From Lytechinus pictus (Eukaryota; Echinodermata; Echinoidea; Temnopleuroida; Toxopneustidae), in assembly GCF_037042905.1 (NCBI RefSeq), contig NC_087253.1, positions 7,381,001 to 7,445,000 of the forward strand: DNA of 64,000 nucleotides. The letters run 5' to 3'. The notes under the pieces were generated by a model. The model saw only the letters and a program-made list of their open reading frames with translations, searched no databases and was not told the DNA's origin. The translations under genes and the position numbers were made by a program. Below are positions 46,205 to 58,698 of this stretch, in pieces (position 1 is the stretch's first letter; each line of letters begins with the position of its first letter).

Positions 46205-47840
46205 TATTATTTTTTACGGGGGGGGGGGGCAAATTTCGAGATTTAGTCTTATAATATTTACTGAACGAGACACCGTCTATTCATGTTTTGTAAAATCATG
46301 AAATAGATAAGTATTAATAATGCGAGTGCAAAACGCGAGCAGAAAATTTTTATATACGTTTTGAACTGGTACCTGTTTAAAAGGTACTTGTTAAGAACTG
46401 CTTGCACTTAGCCATGAAGGCATTACATATTCCAACAATCAAAAAATGCGAGCGCGAAGCGCGAGCTTCAATTTTTTAAAAATTTCTAAAGAAAGAATGG
46501 ACAATTTTTATCATTTTTTGTAATTTTGAACAGGATAGCTATATAATTCAACAATTGATGCGAGCGCGAAGCGCGAGCAGAAAAAAAAATCGAGATTTAG
46601 ACCTAAAAATGGGCCATTCTGTTCATGTTTTGTAAACAGCCATAGGCTGATCGAGGCTTTTTACCGTGTTTAAATAAAATAAATCAATCAAAATCAATGT
46701 TTTGTTAATCATGAAAAGGATGAGTAATAGGGGGTCTTCCTACATTAACAATGCGAGCACAAAGCGCGAAATTCTGATATTGTGATCTGAAACTGGATAA
46801 TGATTTAAATAGAGAACAAGTTGAGTATTTGAATAAACATGCGCGCGCGTGTTTCATATTTAGACCTATAATCTAGGCATTCTAAATACATCTTTAATCA
46901 TGAAAATCATGAAACTTTGATATTCCGATCTGAAAATTTCAAGCACTTTGTAGGAAAACTGTAAGGTGGATATGGATTGCACTTTTTCATTATTATTACT
47001 TTGAGTTTTGACAAAGGACCGGGACTAAGCGCGAGATGAAACAAAAGGGACAATTTTATTATTAAATTAAAGTCATATTTATTAATGCCTAATGAGGGCG
47101 CGAAACCTGATGATATTATGGCATAAAAACTGGACATTTCATTTTTGTAATTATGAATAGGATGCATCAGTTAATATATTTTTAACCATTAATGCGAGCG
47201 CAAATCGCGAGCTAAAATGCTTGATAAACTGTCATGAAAAGGGGATTTTAGGTAGTTTATTGTATAATCAATATTGAAACATACATAACTCGCCAATCAA
47301 AATGCCAGCGTGCAGCGCAAGCTGATACGTCTCGACAATCAGACCTGAAAAGGGATATTTTGACAACTTTATGGAATACACGAAAATAATAGGTACCTGA
47401 TAAATCAAAATTTGCGAGCGCGCAGCGCAAGCAGCAAATGTTGATAAAATTATTCAGACCATAAAACTTACATTTTTACAGAGCACTTTTTAAAAATCAA
47501 TTTGTAAATCACACAAAATAATGAAAGTTCGATTTCCGGGGTGAAATATGTTTTGTATATTGATTTCCAAACTTGATATTTGAGCTCCATATATTGAAGA
47601 AGATATGTAAATCACCTAACAGGCAATGCGAGCGCGAAGCTCGAGCGAAAATTTTATATACTGGCACGAAAGATTATTTTTATTTTCCAAGTCTTCCCTT
47701 CATCTTATTTTATGCACTCGTCGTCCTTCTCTTCTTTTTCTCCTCTCTTTTCCCTCCTTTTTCCTTCTTTCTTTCCTTTTTTTTGCTCCGCCAATAGGGG
47801 GGGGGGGGGGGGCTCGGCCCCCATGGATCCGCCTATGGGG
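46205..47840. repeat. GC-core array between G runs, transposon remnant
   Basis: About eight GCGAGCGCGAAGCGCGAGC-type cores (46319, 46445, 46556, 46750, 47190, 47305, 47412, 47625) lie between a G run at 46218 and a G run plus CCATGGATCCGCCTATGG at 47800-47838. The second end looks like a hAT-type terminus. No matching left end or target duplication was found. Confidence 0.7.
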
Positions 47841-49049
47841 ACAAGGGGCGGGACAATTTGACAAGCAAAAAAAAGGTTATCATCCCAAAAGTACGGTCAT
47901 CTCGTCCCAAAATACATGTTTTATTTCGATTTAGAATGATGTATTTCTTACCATCATAAAAGCCAAAAATTAGTAGGGGGGACATTTGATATTGTGTCCT
48001 CCCTACTATCTTCAGTAGGGGGGGGGGGGGGGACACGTCCCCCTGGGATTTCCGCCCATGTCCATAAGCATTTTGTTATAATGGATACCGGCGCATTACA
48101 AATGTTCATATCATTATTATTATAGATATGATAGAAAAAACTTTGTTTCCAATGATTGGAAATATTCAAATATCGTAGTTGTTTCAGCGATTTTCAAGCA
48201 ATTCCTTTGTAAGGGGCCAGAAACACAAAAAGGTTCCTTTCTTAAACACGGTTCTAAATCTATTAAAATTAAGGAATAAAGACTGTCGAGTTGGGTCAGC
48301 GTGCAACTGATGATCCGTTTGAAAAAAAAAGTGATGCGATTTCATAATGAAGAATATTTGAATTTGAATTCAATTGAAACAAAAACCACAAAATCAGTTA
48401 TATGAGTACTATTTATAATTGAAAAATAGGCGGCTTGTGTGAAATGACCCGAGATATGACATTTCATTCGCAATACACGTTTTTAATTAGTACTTAAAAC
48501 GAACTTTCCCATCAAAGTAAACTGTAATTCAAATAAGGTAGGATGAGTGTAGAATACAGTTAAAAAAAATAATCATATGAAATGACAAACTTCAATGTAC
48601 TGATTGTTCTAAAAGTCCTTGCAATCTTTTTTGTTCTTTAAATTCGACTTGATATGCATCTTGATCAGACCAAGGAATTTTAACGAATCAATTAGAATTA
48701 TTACAATGCTCTTAATATTAACATTACCGGGTAGCCGTGAGGTAGAATTGCTCATGTTGGTCATACGCATTTCTAAACAAGTCTGATTTAACTGTTTACT
48801 ATTTCTAACAAGACGTGGGGAATTTTGTGAAAGAAAACATCATAATGATCACCAGCGGACAGGGCAAATGACAAAACCCGAGAGGAGTTTTGAAAATCAT
48901 TCATGTAAAAAAAAGGAATGGCACAAGAGGGGATCATTGAGGGACACCACAAAGTGGTTGTTCAAAATCTATTAATACCCTTGACATGCTTGATAGATAC
49001 GAATTGTGTTCTCCTTTTCAGACAACTTCTGAAGCATTCCAAGGCACAT
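47841..49049. other. No gene; one further transposon end
   Basis: A G run followed by CCCCCTGGGATTTCCGCCCATG (48020-48060) resembles another element end. The remainder is AT-rich and unremarkable. Confidence 0.4.
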
Positions 49050-49057
49050 CCACCTAT

Positions 49058-49148
49058 CAGGGGCGTCGATCCATTTTTCAGATTGGGGGGGCAAAATCAT
49101 TAACGTTCCAAAGGCGCTCGATCGTATAAGACACCCATCCACCCCCCC

Positions 49149-49180
<32 letters not shown>

Positions 49181-49849
49181 AATATGACTCATGAGACACA
49201 GACACGTATCTCACTAACAATGCGAGCCTGTTTAGGGCTGTTTGTAACTCATGAGGAGGATACATATCTCACTACACAGATTGTACGAGTGCCGAGAGTG
49301 AGCTGAAATTTCTTTATATTCTGACCTGAAAGCTTGATATTCTAAGCATTTTTGGTAGTAATGATTAAGATTGGTATCTAAAAGAAGAATAGATGCGAGC
49401 GCGAAGCGCGAGCTGAAAATTTTGATATTTCGATCAGAAAAAAATGACAGTTTAATGGAAGTTTTTGATAAAGAACAAGATATATATCCAAGAAAAGATT
49501 ATTGCAAATCGAAGCAGGAGTTCTTTTGAAGCTTAAAACTGAAAATGGGACATTTACATTCACCTATTCAATTATGAAAAATATGGGTTTTTGCTACAGA
49601 AATGATGCGAGCGCGAAGCGCGAGCTAAAAAATTTTATATTCCAATCTGAAAAGCGGACATTTTGAGCACGATTTTAAATAAAGAAAAAGTTTTGAATCT
49701 CAATCTCGCTTGCTGAACATTACAATCTTGTTTTTTTTTGTGGTATATCCGGAATTATTGGGGGGGCAAAATGATATGTTTGCCCCCCCCCCCCAATATT
49801 TTCATTGGTGGGGCGATCGCCCCCCTGCCCCCCAGGATCGACGCCTCTG
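49058..49849. mobile_element. Third hAT-like element with GC-core array
   Basis: This 792-bp element has ends CAGGGGCGTCGATCC and GGATCGACGCCTCTG, and an exact 8-bp duplication CCACCTAT at 49050-49057 and 49850-49857. It contains three or four GCGAGCGCGAAGCGCGAGC units, a short CA/TA microsatellite and terminal G/C runs. There is no transposase frame. Confidence 0.88.
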
Positions 49850-49857
49850 CCACCTAT

Positions 49858-51160
49858 ATAGAGAGAGTTCATGTAGCAATATTTGATGATCAATAATGGG
49901 CACTGGAGAGGTAAAAAAAATTGAATGACATATGGGGTTCGTTGCAGAAAGAGTAAAAAAATCAATCGGAAGTCCAAAATGCGCGCAGTTAATTGGTTGA
50001 AAATCAAGTTACTCATGATTTTTAGAGTTGTCTTTGAGTGCAACTCTTTCTGCAATGGGTCCATGATTATTTAAACACATACAGCCAAAAGATCAAGCTT
50101 TCCGGTTCGAAGAACCCACCATTAAATCAGAGCCAGCCACTCATGTAAATCCATATATCTCCTTTGAATCCATATATCCATCCCATCAGTTGATCACATA
50201 CGGCCACCTTATAATCCAAACATATAATCAAATAGTCATCGAATCACACGATCTATCACATTTATGTCATCACACATGGTTACATCTATCAATCATTCAT
50301 CCGATTGAACATTATTACAGACTTTACCTAGCCGAAAAAATATTAAATATTGATCCATCGGCTCAATGATTGATTGATTTTTTAAGACTAAATCATAGGT
50401 CCACCAACCAGTCGTCAACAATTCACACCGATAATAAATCATGCAGAAAAAGACATGGTATTTATTCAACGAACATCCTTATTTAATATACATTACTTAA
50501 CAGCAGTGAACGGACAAAAAAATCGATTATATAATTATCAAACCAGAATGCCAGTTAACCGCTCAAATGCACAACCAATTAAATAAATCAATGCAGTGAA
50601 TAAGATAAAAATGAAATGACAAAATAACCAAAGCGAAAACAACAAACAAACTTAGGTCCCTCTTAGCGCTATTTCTTTTCATTAGTTTGATATTTAGGTT
50701 TTGCGTTTTTTACATAATCTCTATAAACACCTTATCAAACACCAGTACACGGAATTAAACCTTCGTTATTCAAAGTATTAAAACATTGTTTTTTTAATTG
50801 ATAATTCGCATAGTTTTGTAATTGCAATAAAGGGTTGTTCATATAATAGCAGATCGTCTAATATTCAAATTCGACTAAAACCGTATATACTCACATGATC
50901 TACTTTAGATTTGGTCCAATTATCAAATGGTCTAATCATCACTTCGACTAGTACTCGCCTAATATGCAATTTACTTTAACCTCATGGTCTAGTTCCCACT
51001 TCGCGTATTTATTATTTTGCGCTTTATCTGGTTAGTTTGTGGGATTGCCCCCAGCTATTCTTTGTGCGTGGGACTGAGATACCGAGGTTTTCAATTTAAA
51101 GTGCCAACGACCAATGAAGATCACTGTTGCATCACAAGCCCATATTGTTCAAAATACTTA
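49858..51160. other. No gene recognised
   Basis: AT-rich sequence with a slight excess of ATCA/TGAT words (50100-50440). Nothing exon-like was seen. Confidence 0.45.
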
Positions 51161-51766
51161 AAGGTCAAGTCCACCCCAGCAAAATGTTGATTTGAGTAAA
51201 TAGAGAAAAATCAAACTAGCATAACACTGAAAATTTCATCTAAATCGGATGTAAAATAAGAAAGTTATGGCATTTTTAGGTTTCGCTTATTTTTCACAAA
51301 ACAGTGATATGCACAACTCAGTGACATGCAAATGAGTCAATCGATGATGTCCATCACTCACTATTTCTTTTGTTTTTTATTGTTTGAATTATACAATATT
51401 TAATTTTTTACAGATTTGACCATAGGGACCGACTTTACTGAATCATATAGTGTTAAACAATGCTAATTCCACATGTTCAGGGAGGAATTAATTACTGTTT
51501 CACTTGACAATGAGGAGATAATTAGAATATTTCATTTTTCATATAATAAAATACAAAAGAAATAGTGAGTGGATGACGTCATCACTCTCCTCATTTGCAT
51601 ACCAACCAGGATGTGCATATAACTATTTTGTGAAATTAAGCGAAACTTTAAAATGTCATAACTTTCTTATTTTACATCCGATTTTGATGAAATTTTCAGT
51701 GCTGTTCTTGTTGGATTTTTCTCTTTTTATTCAAATCAATTTTTTGTTGGGGTGGACTTGTCCTTT
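51161..51766. mobile_element. Foldback element, CCACCCC family, intact copy 2
   Basis: Same arms and length as 27950-28558 (AAGGTCAAGTCCACCCC and GGGGTGGACTTGTCCTT). It lies outside the genes. Confidence 0.85.
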
Positions 51767-52725
51767 AACTATGTCCAATTGGGCTGGATATTACATTCAT
51801 GGTGCAAAAAAGCATGATAAAGTACATAGTGAATTGCAAAAAGAGGGACTTTACCTAACGGCGACATATCAAGCATTGTGATCTTTGTTTGTGGTTTCAG
51901 TAGACTGTAACGAGACTATACATCAGAAGTAAAGCATGTTATATTTGTTTTCAACAGGTAATACGAGTGTGGAATGGAAAATGAGTTTTGTCAAATCTAC
52001 GAAAAGACTCTAGCTTTACCATGATAACCCACACACACCCTCACCCACACGGACGCAGACGAGCAAATTTAAACAAAGGAATGTACTAAAACACATCGAC
52101 AATTTGTAACAAATTTCATGCCATACGGCGAATACAATTTGCAAAATTAGTTAGGGTTCGATAACATTGACTAAGTAAATTTCTACGACCATTGCACTGT
52201 TTCTGATAAAAAAAACCCGTTTTTATTATAAACAGAGCTTCCTACAGATTCTCTATTAATAAAGAAAAAAAGGGGAGGGGGTCATATGGTGTCTTCTTCG
52301 TCGTATGACTTCTAGCCCGGCCCGGTTCTTTAATTGAAAATGGAATATACCGCACTATTTATTTTAAATTGCCCCTAGACCTCCCCCTCCCATCGAAACA
52401 TCCTGACGCCGCCCCTTTCTAGGGGAATTGTTCTCTTTGATTAAGCATTTTTTTGGACCAACTAGAGGCCCATTCTTTACGAATAATACAAAGCAAAACC
52501 TACTTCATTTTTTAAATAATGAGGACAAACAAATAAGACGTACTGTACAAGGATATAGATAAGAAACTGGTAACCAGACAAAAATTAGTACGGGTTAAAA
52601 CTAGTAATTCCTTCCACAGAGCACTTAAATCATATCCCACTAGCAGTAAGTAGTTGACAAAAGTTCGATTCGGGCGGAATTCGGTTATTGCACGTCCTAA
52701 AGGCTAAGTGTTAGGCATTTAGTTA
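51767..52725. other. 3' flank of the receptor gene
   Basis: It holds the likely 3' untranslated region (from 52725 leftward) and otherwise no recognised feature. Confidence 0.45.
52358..52363 (-). promoter_or_regulatory. Candidate polyadenylation signal of the receptor gene
   Basis: An AATAAA hexamer on the minus strand lies about 360 bases beyond the receptor stop codon. The region is AT-rich and other hexamers occur nearby (for example 52222-52227), so this is only a candidate. Confidence 0.25.
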
Positions 52726-53872
52726 TTACTTCTGATTACATAGGGATGTTTCACATATGTGGTCGTTTTTTACTTCTTCTAAATTGATTTTGTCATCTTT
52801 CATCCTTGATTTCGTTATCGCCTTCATGCCTTCGATGTACATGATGAAGGTATATAGGAAGGGATTGATTGAGGAATTGATAGGGACAATGAGAATCACT
52901 GTCCAAGCATAGAGCGAAGGATCGAGGGTGACTGCACCGGTCTGAGAAAGGATACCCATGATGATGACTGGCATCCAACACGCGAGGTCTGTAGCAACGA
53001 TCATCGCCATACGAACAGCTAATTTAGTTTCTTGGTTCATGGATTTGCTGTTGCGAACATTCTTTGAAGCTCTAGTAGATTTGACGAATATCATGATATA
53101 ACAGATCAATATAAAAGTGAAGGAAACAAGATTAAAACCTATGAATATGATGATGGAAAACAACCACGGAGGCCTGGACCTGCTTTCGTCTATCCTGTAA
53201 TCCACGCGATATTCGAAGAAAAATTCTCCAATGATTTCTAATACTCCAGTATCCTTCGCCTCCACGTGCAGCGGCAGACCAAGACAAACATCGGAAAGTC
53301 CGTACACGTCAGGTCTGTATGATGTAACAATAACCAGTCCAAAGCTCAACAATACAGTGAACGACCAGATTGCAGCAACTAGAATCATAGACCCCTTATG
53401 CCGAATCTTCAGCTCTGGCTTAAATGGAAACATGATGCTCATGAACCTATCTATGGTTATCAACGTCAGCGTTAGGACCGATGCCTCACTAGATAGAAAC
53501 CCTAGAAAACCAGCAACCCGACACACGTGGGATTCTCGCCACTGAGGGGCCCTCAGGTAGAATTCATTTCCAAACTTCAGATCGGCAGAAGTGATGATTA
53601 TCATGTAAATCCCCATTAGGATGTCAGCAACGGCTAAGCTAATAATCATAGTGTTCTGGACTTTATTCGGTACTTTGTTTCTATCCCGAAGCCGAATAAA
53701 GAGAACAGCGCCGTTGCCAGCTATAGCAAATAAACCCATGACCCATCCTGCAATTCTCAAGGCCAAGTTTGGATATAACCCGCTACAGGTGTCCAAGGGA
53801 CTGGTCGGGGATGTCCTCGCACAAGTGGTGTTTTCCGCTAGAAGGCAACACAGGCGATTGTCAGAGGTAGAC
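52726..53872 (-). CDS. Terminal exon of LRR G-protein-coupled receptor: complete seven-helix domain
   Basis: This exon encodes about 380 residues holding all seven membrane helices of a class A (rhodopsin-like) receptor, and ends in TAA at 52726-52728. An AG acceptor lies just above 53872, and one exon base completes a codon split with the preceding LRR exon. A short cysteine-rich hinge (RLCCLLAENTTC, with an N-glycosylation site) leads into helix 1. Class A landmarks are visible: GN in helix 1, LAVAD in helix 2, a conserved Cys before helix 3, IDRF in place of DRY, the helix 4 Trp, CWMP in helix 6 and NPFLY in place of NPxxY. The LRR ectodomain, CC hinge and one-exon 7TM resemble the snail GRL101/relaxin-receptor branch of the LGR family. 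It would sit in the plasma membrane and bind an extracellular ligand, which cannot be named. The cytoplasmic tail is short (about 30 residues). Confidence 0.93.
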
Positions 53873-56369
53873 CTGGATAAAAAGTAAATTTATAGGGTTT
53901 GTTTGTTATATGCAAACATAATTATATAAACCTAGGTTATTAATTTTATAAATGCGATCTCAAGCCATCCATTATTTTTTAGGGAGAGGGTGGAGTGTTT
54001 ATATCCAATACATTGGTAAATTGGTATCGAAATTATGTCTAAAACATTGTTTAGAACTCCAAGAATATAATGATTCAAATAAATTGTCGCGCTTGCATTA
54101 GACGACGTAGACAATGCTTATTGCGTCAACCCATGTTGTTCTGCTGCATGTTCTTTTAAATAAACCTACCTTCATCGCCATTAAACTAACGCCATGAAAA
54201 TAAACTTATTGCTGATAATCCGTTTAATAAACCTGGATCTTTAAAGAATTGAAGAACCATGTGCTACAACCATACATATATCCCGACTTCCGTTTCTTTT
54301 CACAAACTTATAATTGACGCGGAGCAAAATTTTGCGGGCTACGATCAAAGCCTGTCTTGTGTATATGAGAAAGTCTTTTAAATCAACCGGTTCATTTGGC
54401 AACGGGTTAAGATTATTTAACACCATATTATCATAGATATAGATCTGGTACAATAAAGATAAAATTCATTAGTTCCAACAATTATTTCATGAAAAAGTCT
54501 TATAAATCAAGGGTTAATTGTCAAATTATCATCTGATCATACATCTAGATCTTGAACATTAATGTAAGCTTATCTTTGTAAAATCATGGAATCCTAGCTC
54601 GAAATCGATAATTCTGTTGATTACTAAACACAGGAATGCATATGTGGGACGGTGTATTTATATAGATTGAATTCCGTGCCTATTTTGCTAATTCTCAGCA
54701 ATTACGAGTTTTCTTCAAGAGCTATTTGGCACATTTTTTTATACATACAAACACTTTGTGGTGGTAATTTCATTGGATTCTGTTCGAAACTCATTTTGAG
54801 ATCGTTACTACAACTGGTATTTATCTGTAATGAAAAAGTATGTTTTTGAATCGGCACAAATATCTGCGATCCGTTACCGTGCACAGTACACACAAAACCA
54901 TAAACCTGTCTGCACCTTCTCTTAGATCTTCTCTTGGATCTCTGCAAACCTACTGATACTGCATATTTTCTCGTCAAGCAAACGTGAAGGGCCACACTTG
55001 CAAAGCACGTTCGACTTGGTACATGCCAAGGTTTAATTTCAACTGAGAAACTCAGGTCACCTTCTCAATTGCATGATGCGCATTGACGTACCACTTGCAC
55101 GTTCCCGGTTTTCGACGGGATCACAAACTCGGAGGTGCACATACCGTGGGCTGTTCGGAAGGTATAATTTAAGGTTGCCACTGACACTCGATCAAACAAA
55201 ATGAGTTATCTGTATCTTGTCTATTGGATGTCTACTGCCAATGGTCCGTTTTCAATAGGTCTTTATCGCGTCCTTGTTATTATCTGAATCATTTGACTGT
55301 TTGTTCTTTGGGACCAATTGAATCCACTGAACAGAAATTCGAAAATTAAGCTGATTGACCTAGCTGGTATGAATAGGTTATTCAGAATGGTTGACAAAAA
55401 CATCAAGTTGATCTTTTCAAAGCGAAACCTTCAAGTGAATTAAGTAAGTGAGGGCGCAATCGTTTCCTTTAGGAGTTGGATGTTGGTTTATGAAGAAGAT
55501 ATGCTGAAAAAGTATACACGGCACGATAAGTGTACTCCTCATCAACTTTGTTACCTGCCGTTTGCGACCGCTCGTAATTGCAAGTGCGTGCTATCTACTT
55601 GGAAAAACGCTAGCAATATTTTGGGATCCGTACGTTTTTAGTAAAGCTTTGGTCACAACTACCACACATGCTTGTTTTTAGTCCTTGCGATTTTTTATTA
55701 TTATCATTATTATCATTTCTTTATTTGATTTAATTTTTTTATTATTTTATTTTATTTAATTTTTTTATTTTTTTATTTTTACTATTATCATTATTTATTT
55801 ATTTATTTATTTATTTTTTTTTTGGGGGGGGGGGGGGCGGCAGCCACGTTTTTTTCTGAAAAAGTAAGGTGAGAGTGGCAAGGGTAGGGAGTACGTCAAT
55901 GCACGTTTAACTCGTAAGGTCATGAGCAGTTGCGCGAATCGTACCTCATCCTCGTGGTAAGTGAGTTGTGCGTGATAACGTGCTCACAGCGTACGATCTC
56001 CGTGCAATACACGGGATGCAATGCACGTTGGCAATAGAGGGCACGCACGGCACCCATTCTGGGGGTGGATCCAAAGCCCATGCGCAGCGAAAATTCTACA
56101 TGCGGTAAAAGTTCTTTGTTTTGCCTGCGTGCTCCCAAATCCGTACGGAGGCAACACTCGCCATTTATACGGATCCACAAGTTTGCCCACGTTTTTGAAA
56201 GTAGACAGGACGCACTAGCATGTACGACCGGTTGAGACCAAGGATTCACTGTGTGGATCTTGGAGCACGAAAACACGACTTGGCACTTAAGGCGCTTTCG
56301 CAGAGAGCACATTGACTCTTGTTTAAACATGAGTGAATAAGCGCTTGAAAGCAACAAACGTTTACTTAC
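53873..56369. other. Intron between the last LRR exon and the 7TM exon
   Basis: No further LRR exon was recognised. A (TTTA)n stretch and G run (55690-55837) are followed by a GC-richer block (55840-56340) with several short hairpins and CACG-rich words; it looks like an old inserted repeat. Confidence 0.45.
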
Positions 56370-56441
56370 ATTTTCTCCAATGATTTAAGTCCAGTTAGTG
56401 CATTAGGATCTACAGCTCCCAATTCAGTACCGAGGAAAAAC
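56370..56441 (-). CDS. LRR exon of the receptor (last before the 7TM exon)
   Basis: This 72-bp exon has an AG acceptor above it and a GTAAG donor below. It encodes one 24-residue leucine-rich repeat including LGTELGAVDPNALTGLKSL. The phase, with one base starting and two bases ending split codons, is the same as in all other LRR exons here. It joins directly in frame to the 7TM exon at 53872. The usual hydrophobic positions are kept, but the Asn of the LxxN ladder is replaced, which is common in the last repeat before the hinge. Confidence 0.85.
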
Positions 56442-57134
56442 CTAATAAAAGTGAATACATAGTGGTAACATCATTCTTTGTCACTGTTGATGTAATACTG
56501 TACCTTTACAATCACTACTCCTATGAACATCAACTCTTAATTTCCTACTTCTACCACAACTACCATCACGATCAAAGTTAGTAATTCTACTACTATATCT
56601 ACCACTACTACTACTTATAACACTATTTAACTACTACCACTACTGCTCCTACATATACATTTAACAGGCCCCTACTTTTTTTTTTATTCCGAGGGTAAAT
56701 CAACTAAGGTCTGAATTTTATACATACACCATGTTAGGGGTCCCAGGATCTATTCTATTTCAATGCATGATGCCATGAAACATGCCGTCAATCGAAATTT
56801 TATCTGTGCTATCAAAGGTGATTATATTATTTCTAGTTAATAAAGTTTCAGTTCAGGTCTAGGGCCAGAGCAGCATCTTCACACAGGGAACCCGCATCCA
56901 CTTTTTGTTTTCACGAGCTAGCATTGCATTTCTCCAGACAAAACGGTATAGAATGCGAAAACAACAACTATAAAAATATGCTTGGTGCCAGAAAAAATTC
57001 TGCCAACAGACAGAACAAGGCGTATTAGGGATAGGCATGAACTTAATCAAAAATAATTATAATGATGATGATAATGATAATAATAATAATTATAATAACA
57101 GTAATGTTAATAAAACTTGTGTATAGTTGCTTAC

Positions 57135-57206
57135 AAATACTGGAGTTCCGACAGAGATTTAAAGGCGTGTCCTTCGATAACATAGATGTTGTTGTTAGTT
57201 AAGAAT
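57135..57206 (-). CDS. LRR exon of the receptor
   Basis: This 72-bp exon lies between a pyrimidine-rich CTCAG acceptor and a GTAAG donor. It encodes one LRR, including LTNNNIYVIEGHAFKSLSEL, in the shared phase. The Asn ladder and the conserved Ala-Phe of the second half of the repeat are present. It belongs to the extracellular ligand-binding solenoid. Confidence 0.9.
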
Positions 57207-57480
57207 CTGAGGGGAGAAAAAATGTACCAAAAGAATTAATATAAAATGAACATGCACAAATAATAGGTAAATACCAATTGCTACAATGTAAAGAAATGGT
57301 CTTAGGGAAAAGTGACGTTATTTTCAGAGACTTGTTCGTCCTTTATTGGGAGGGGTTTTCCATTTTCTTTCTCATCCTTCATAACATCGTTCAATGCATT
57401 ACATGTATTATGTTGTCGTAAACATTTCCGTACGTGCAAAAAAGGACAATTCAACATCACTGTTATTCTTTTTAACTTCT

Positions 57481-58067
57481 TAAAGGGATGGTCCGGGCTG
57501 AAAATATTTATATCTTAATACATAGAGTAGAATTCACTGAGCGAAATGCCGAAAATTTCATCAAAATCGGATAACAAATAATAAAGTTATTGAAGTTTAA
57601 AGTTTAGCAATATTTTGTGAAAACAGTCGTCATGAATATTCATTAGGTGGGCTGATGATGTAACATCTCCACTTTCCGTTTTCTTATGTTATTACATAAA
57701 ATCATAATTATTTATTATTTCATACTTGTGTAAATAATATGTCTCCCTTATAATGAAATAAGTTGCAGCATTAAATATCTAATGCACTAAATCAGTTGTC
57801 AATCCAATTTTTATAGTTCTTGGAGGAAAAAAATTGAATAAACCTAATTTCATATAATAAAATACAAAAGAACAAGTGGAGATGTGACACCATCAGCCCA
57901 CCTAATGAATAGTCATGATGACTGTTTTCACAAAATATTGCTAAACTTTGAAATTCAATAACTTTGTTATTTGTTATCCGATTTTGATGAAATTTTCGGC
58001 ATTTTGCTCAGTGAATTCTACTCTATTTATTAAGCTATACATACTTTCAGCCCGGACACCCCTTTAA
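57481..58067. mobile_element. Foldback element, GTCCGGGCTG family
   Basis: The left arm AAAGGGATGGTCCGGGCTGA and right arm TTCAGCCCGGACACCCCTTT, with AAATTTCATCAAAATCGGAT mirrored inside. It is distantly similar in layout to the CCACCCC family. A decayed relative (ATTCCGGTCTGAAAATAGAT) starts near 60765. Confidence 0.85.
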
Positions 58068-58091
58068 GGTTGCCAACAATATTCAACTTAC

Positions 58092-58163
58092 AGATACTGG
58101 AGAGATCGCAGTCCTGTGAATACTCCCCTTTTCAGAAGGCTGATGGAATTCGATGCCAAATTC
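58092..58163 (-). CDS. LRR exon of the receptor
   Basis: This 72-bp exon has a CCCTAG acceptor and a GTAAG donor and encodes one LRR including LASNSISLLKRGVFTGLRSL. It is in the same phase as its neighbours. A foldback element (57481-58067) ends about 24 bases downstream of its donor, so the intron's 5' end has tolerated an insertion very close to the splice site. Confidence 0.9.
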
Positions 58164-58626
58164 CTAGGGACAAGAACAAATACGTTCCATTAATCAGAGA
58201 ACGAATTATGTGATATCTTTCAATACTGCGTGCTATAAAAAGTTATTCTGAAAATATACATTTTAAGGAAACTACATTGCAAAAACTCTGGTGTTAATTC
58301 AACACCAGCTAGGTACCTATTAGCAAAACACAAGGGAACTGTTGAACCAACATCAGTTACATTCAAATCGATGATGGTGGAACTTTCATAATAACATGAA
58401 TAATATAAGAGGATATTTATTAAGCGCATCATAACTAGTATTCTGTATGTGCTTTACAAATTTACGAATAAACGAAATATACATGTAGACATACAAAATG
58501 CAATAAAAAGAATGATTCAGAAATTTGATTTCAATTGAATTATGAGCAATAATACCCTAACGAGCTTTCTTCCTCGAATAGAAAAAAAAATAAACGAGAG
58601 AGACAAAGGTTTATAAATTAACTTAC

Positions 58627-58698
58627 AAGATTCTTAGGTTTCCTAGATCAGAAAATGCTCCGATTTGGATGTCGCTAATGTTATTTGACTGGAGATAC
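58627..58698 (-). CDS. LRR exon of the receptor
   Basis: This 72-bp exon has an ATCCAG acceptor and a GTAAG donor. It encodes one 24-residue LRR including LQSNNISDIQIGAFSDLGNL, in the shared phase. The repeat is canonical, with leucines and Asn at the expected positions, and is part of the receptor ectodomain. Confidence 0.9.

Noticed and set aside
46205..47840. Regularly spaced GC-rich units resembling a CRISPR array
   Set aside because: Units are degenerate, spacing is 80-200 bp, the context is eukaryotic transposon DNA and there are no cas genes.
55920..56357. 145-residue minus-strand frame in a GC-richer block
   Set aside because: It overlaps several equally open frames on both strands and lies in a receptor intron next to a G run, so an inserted repeat is likelier.
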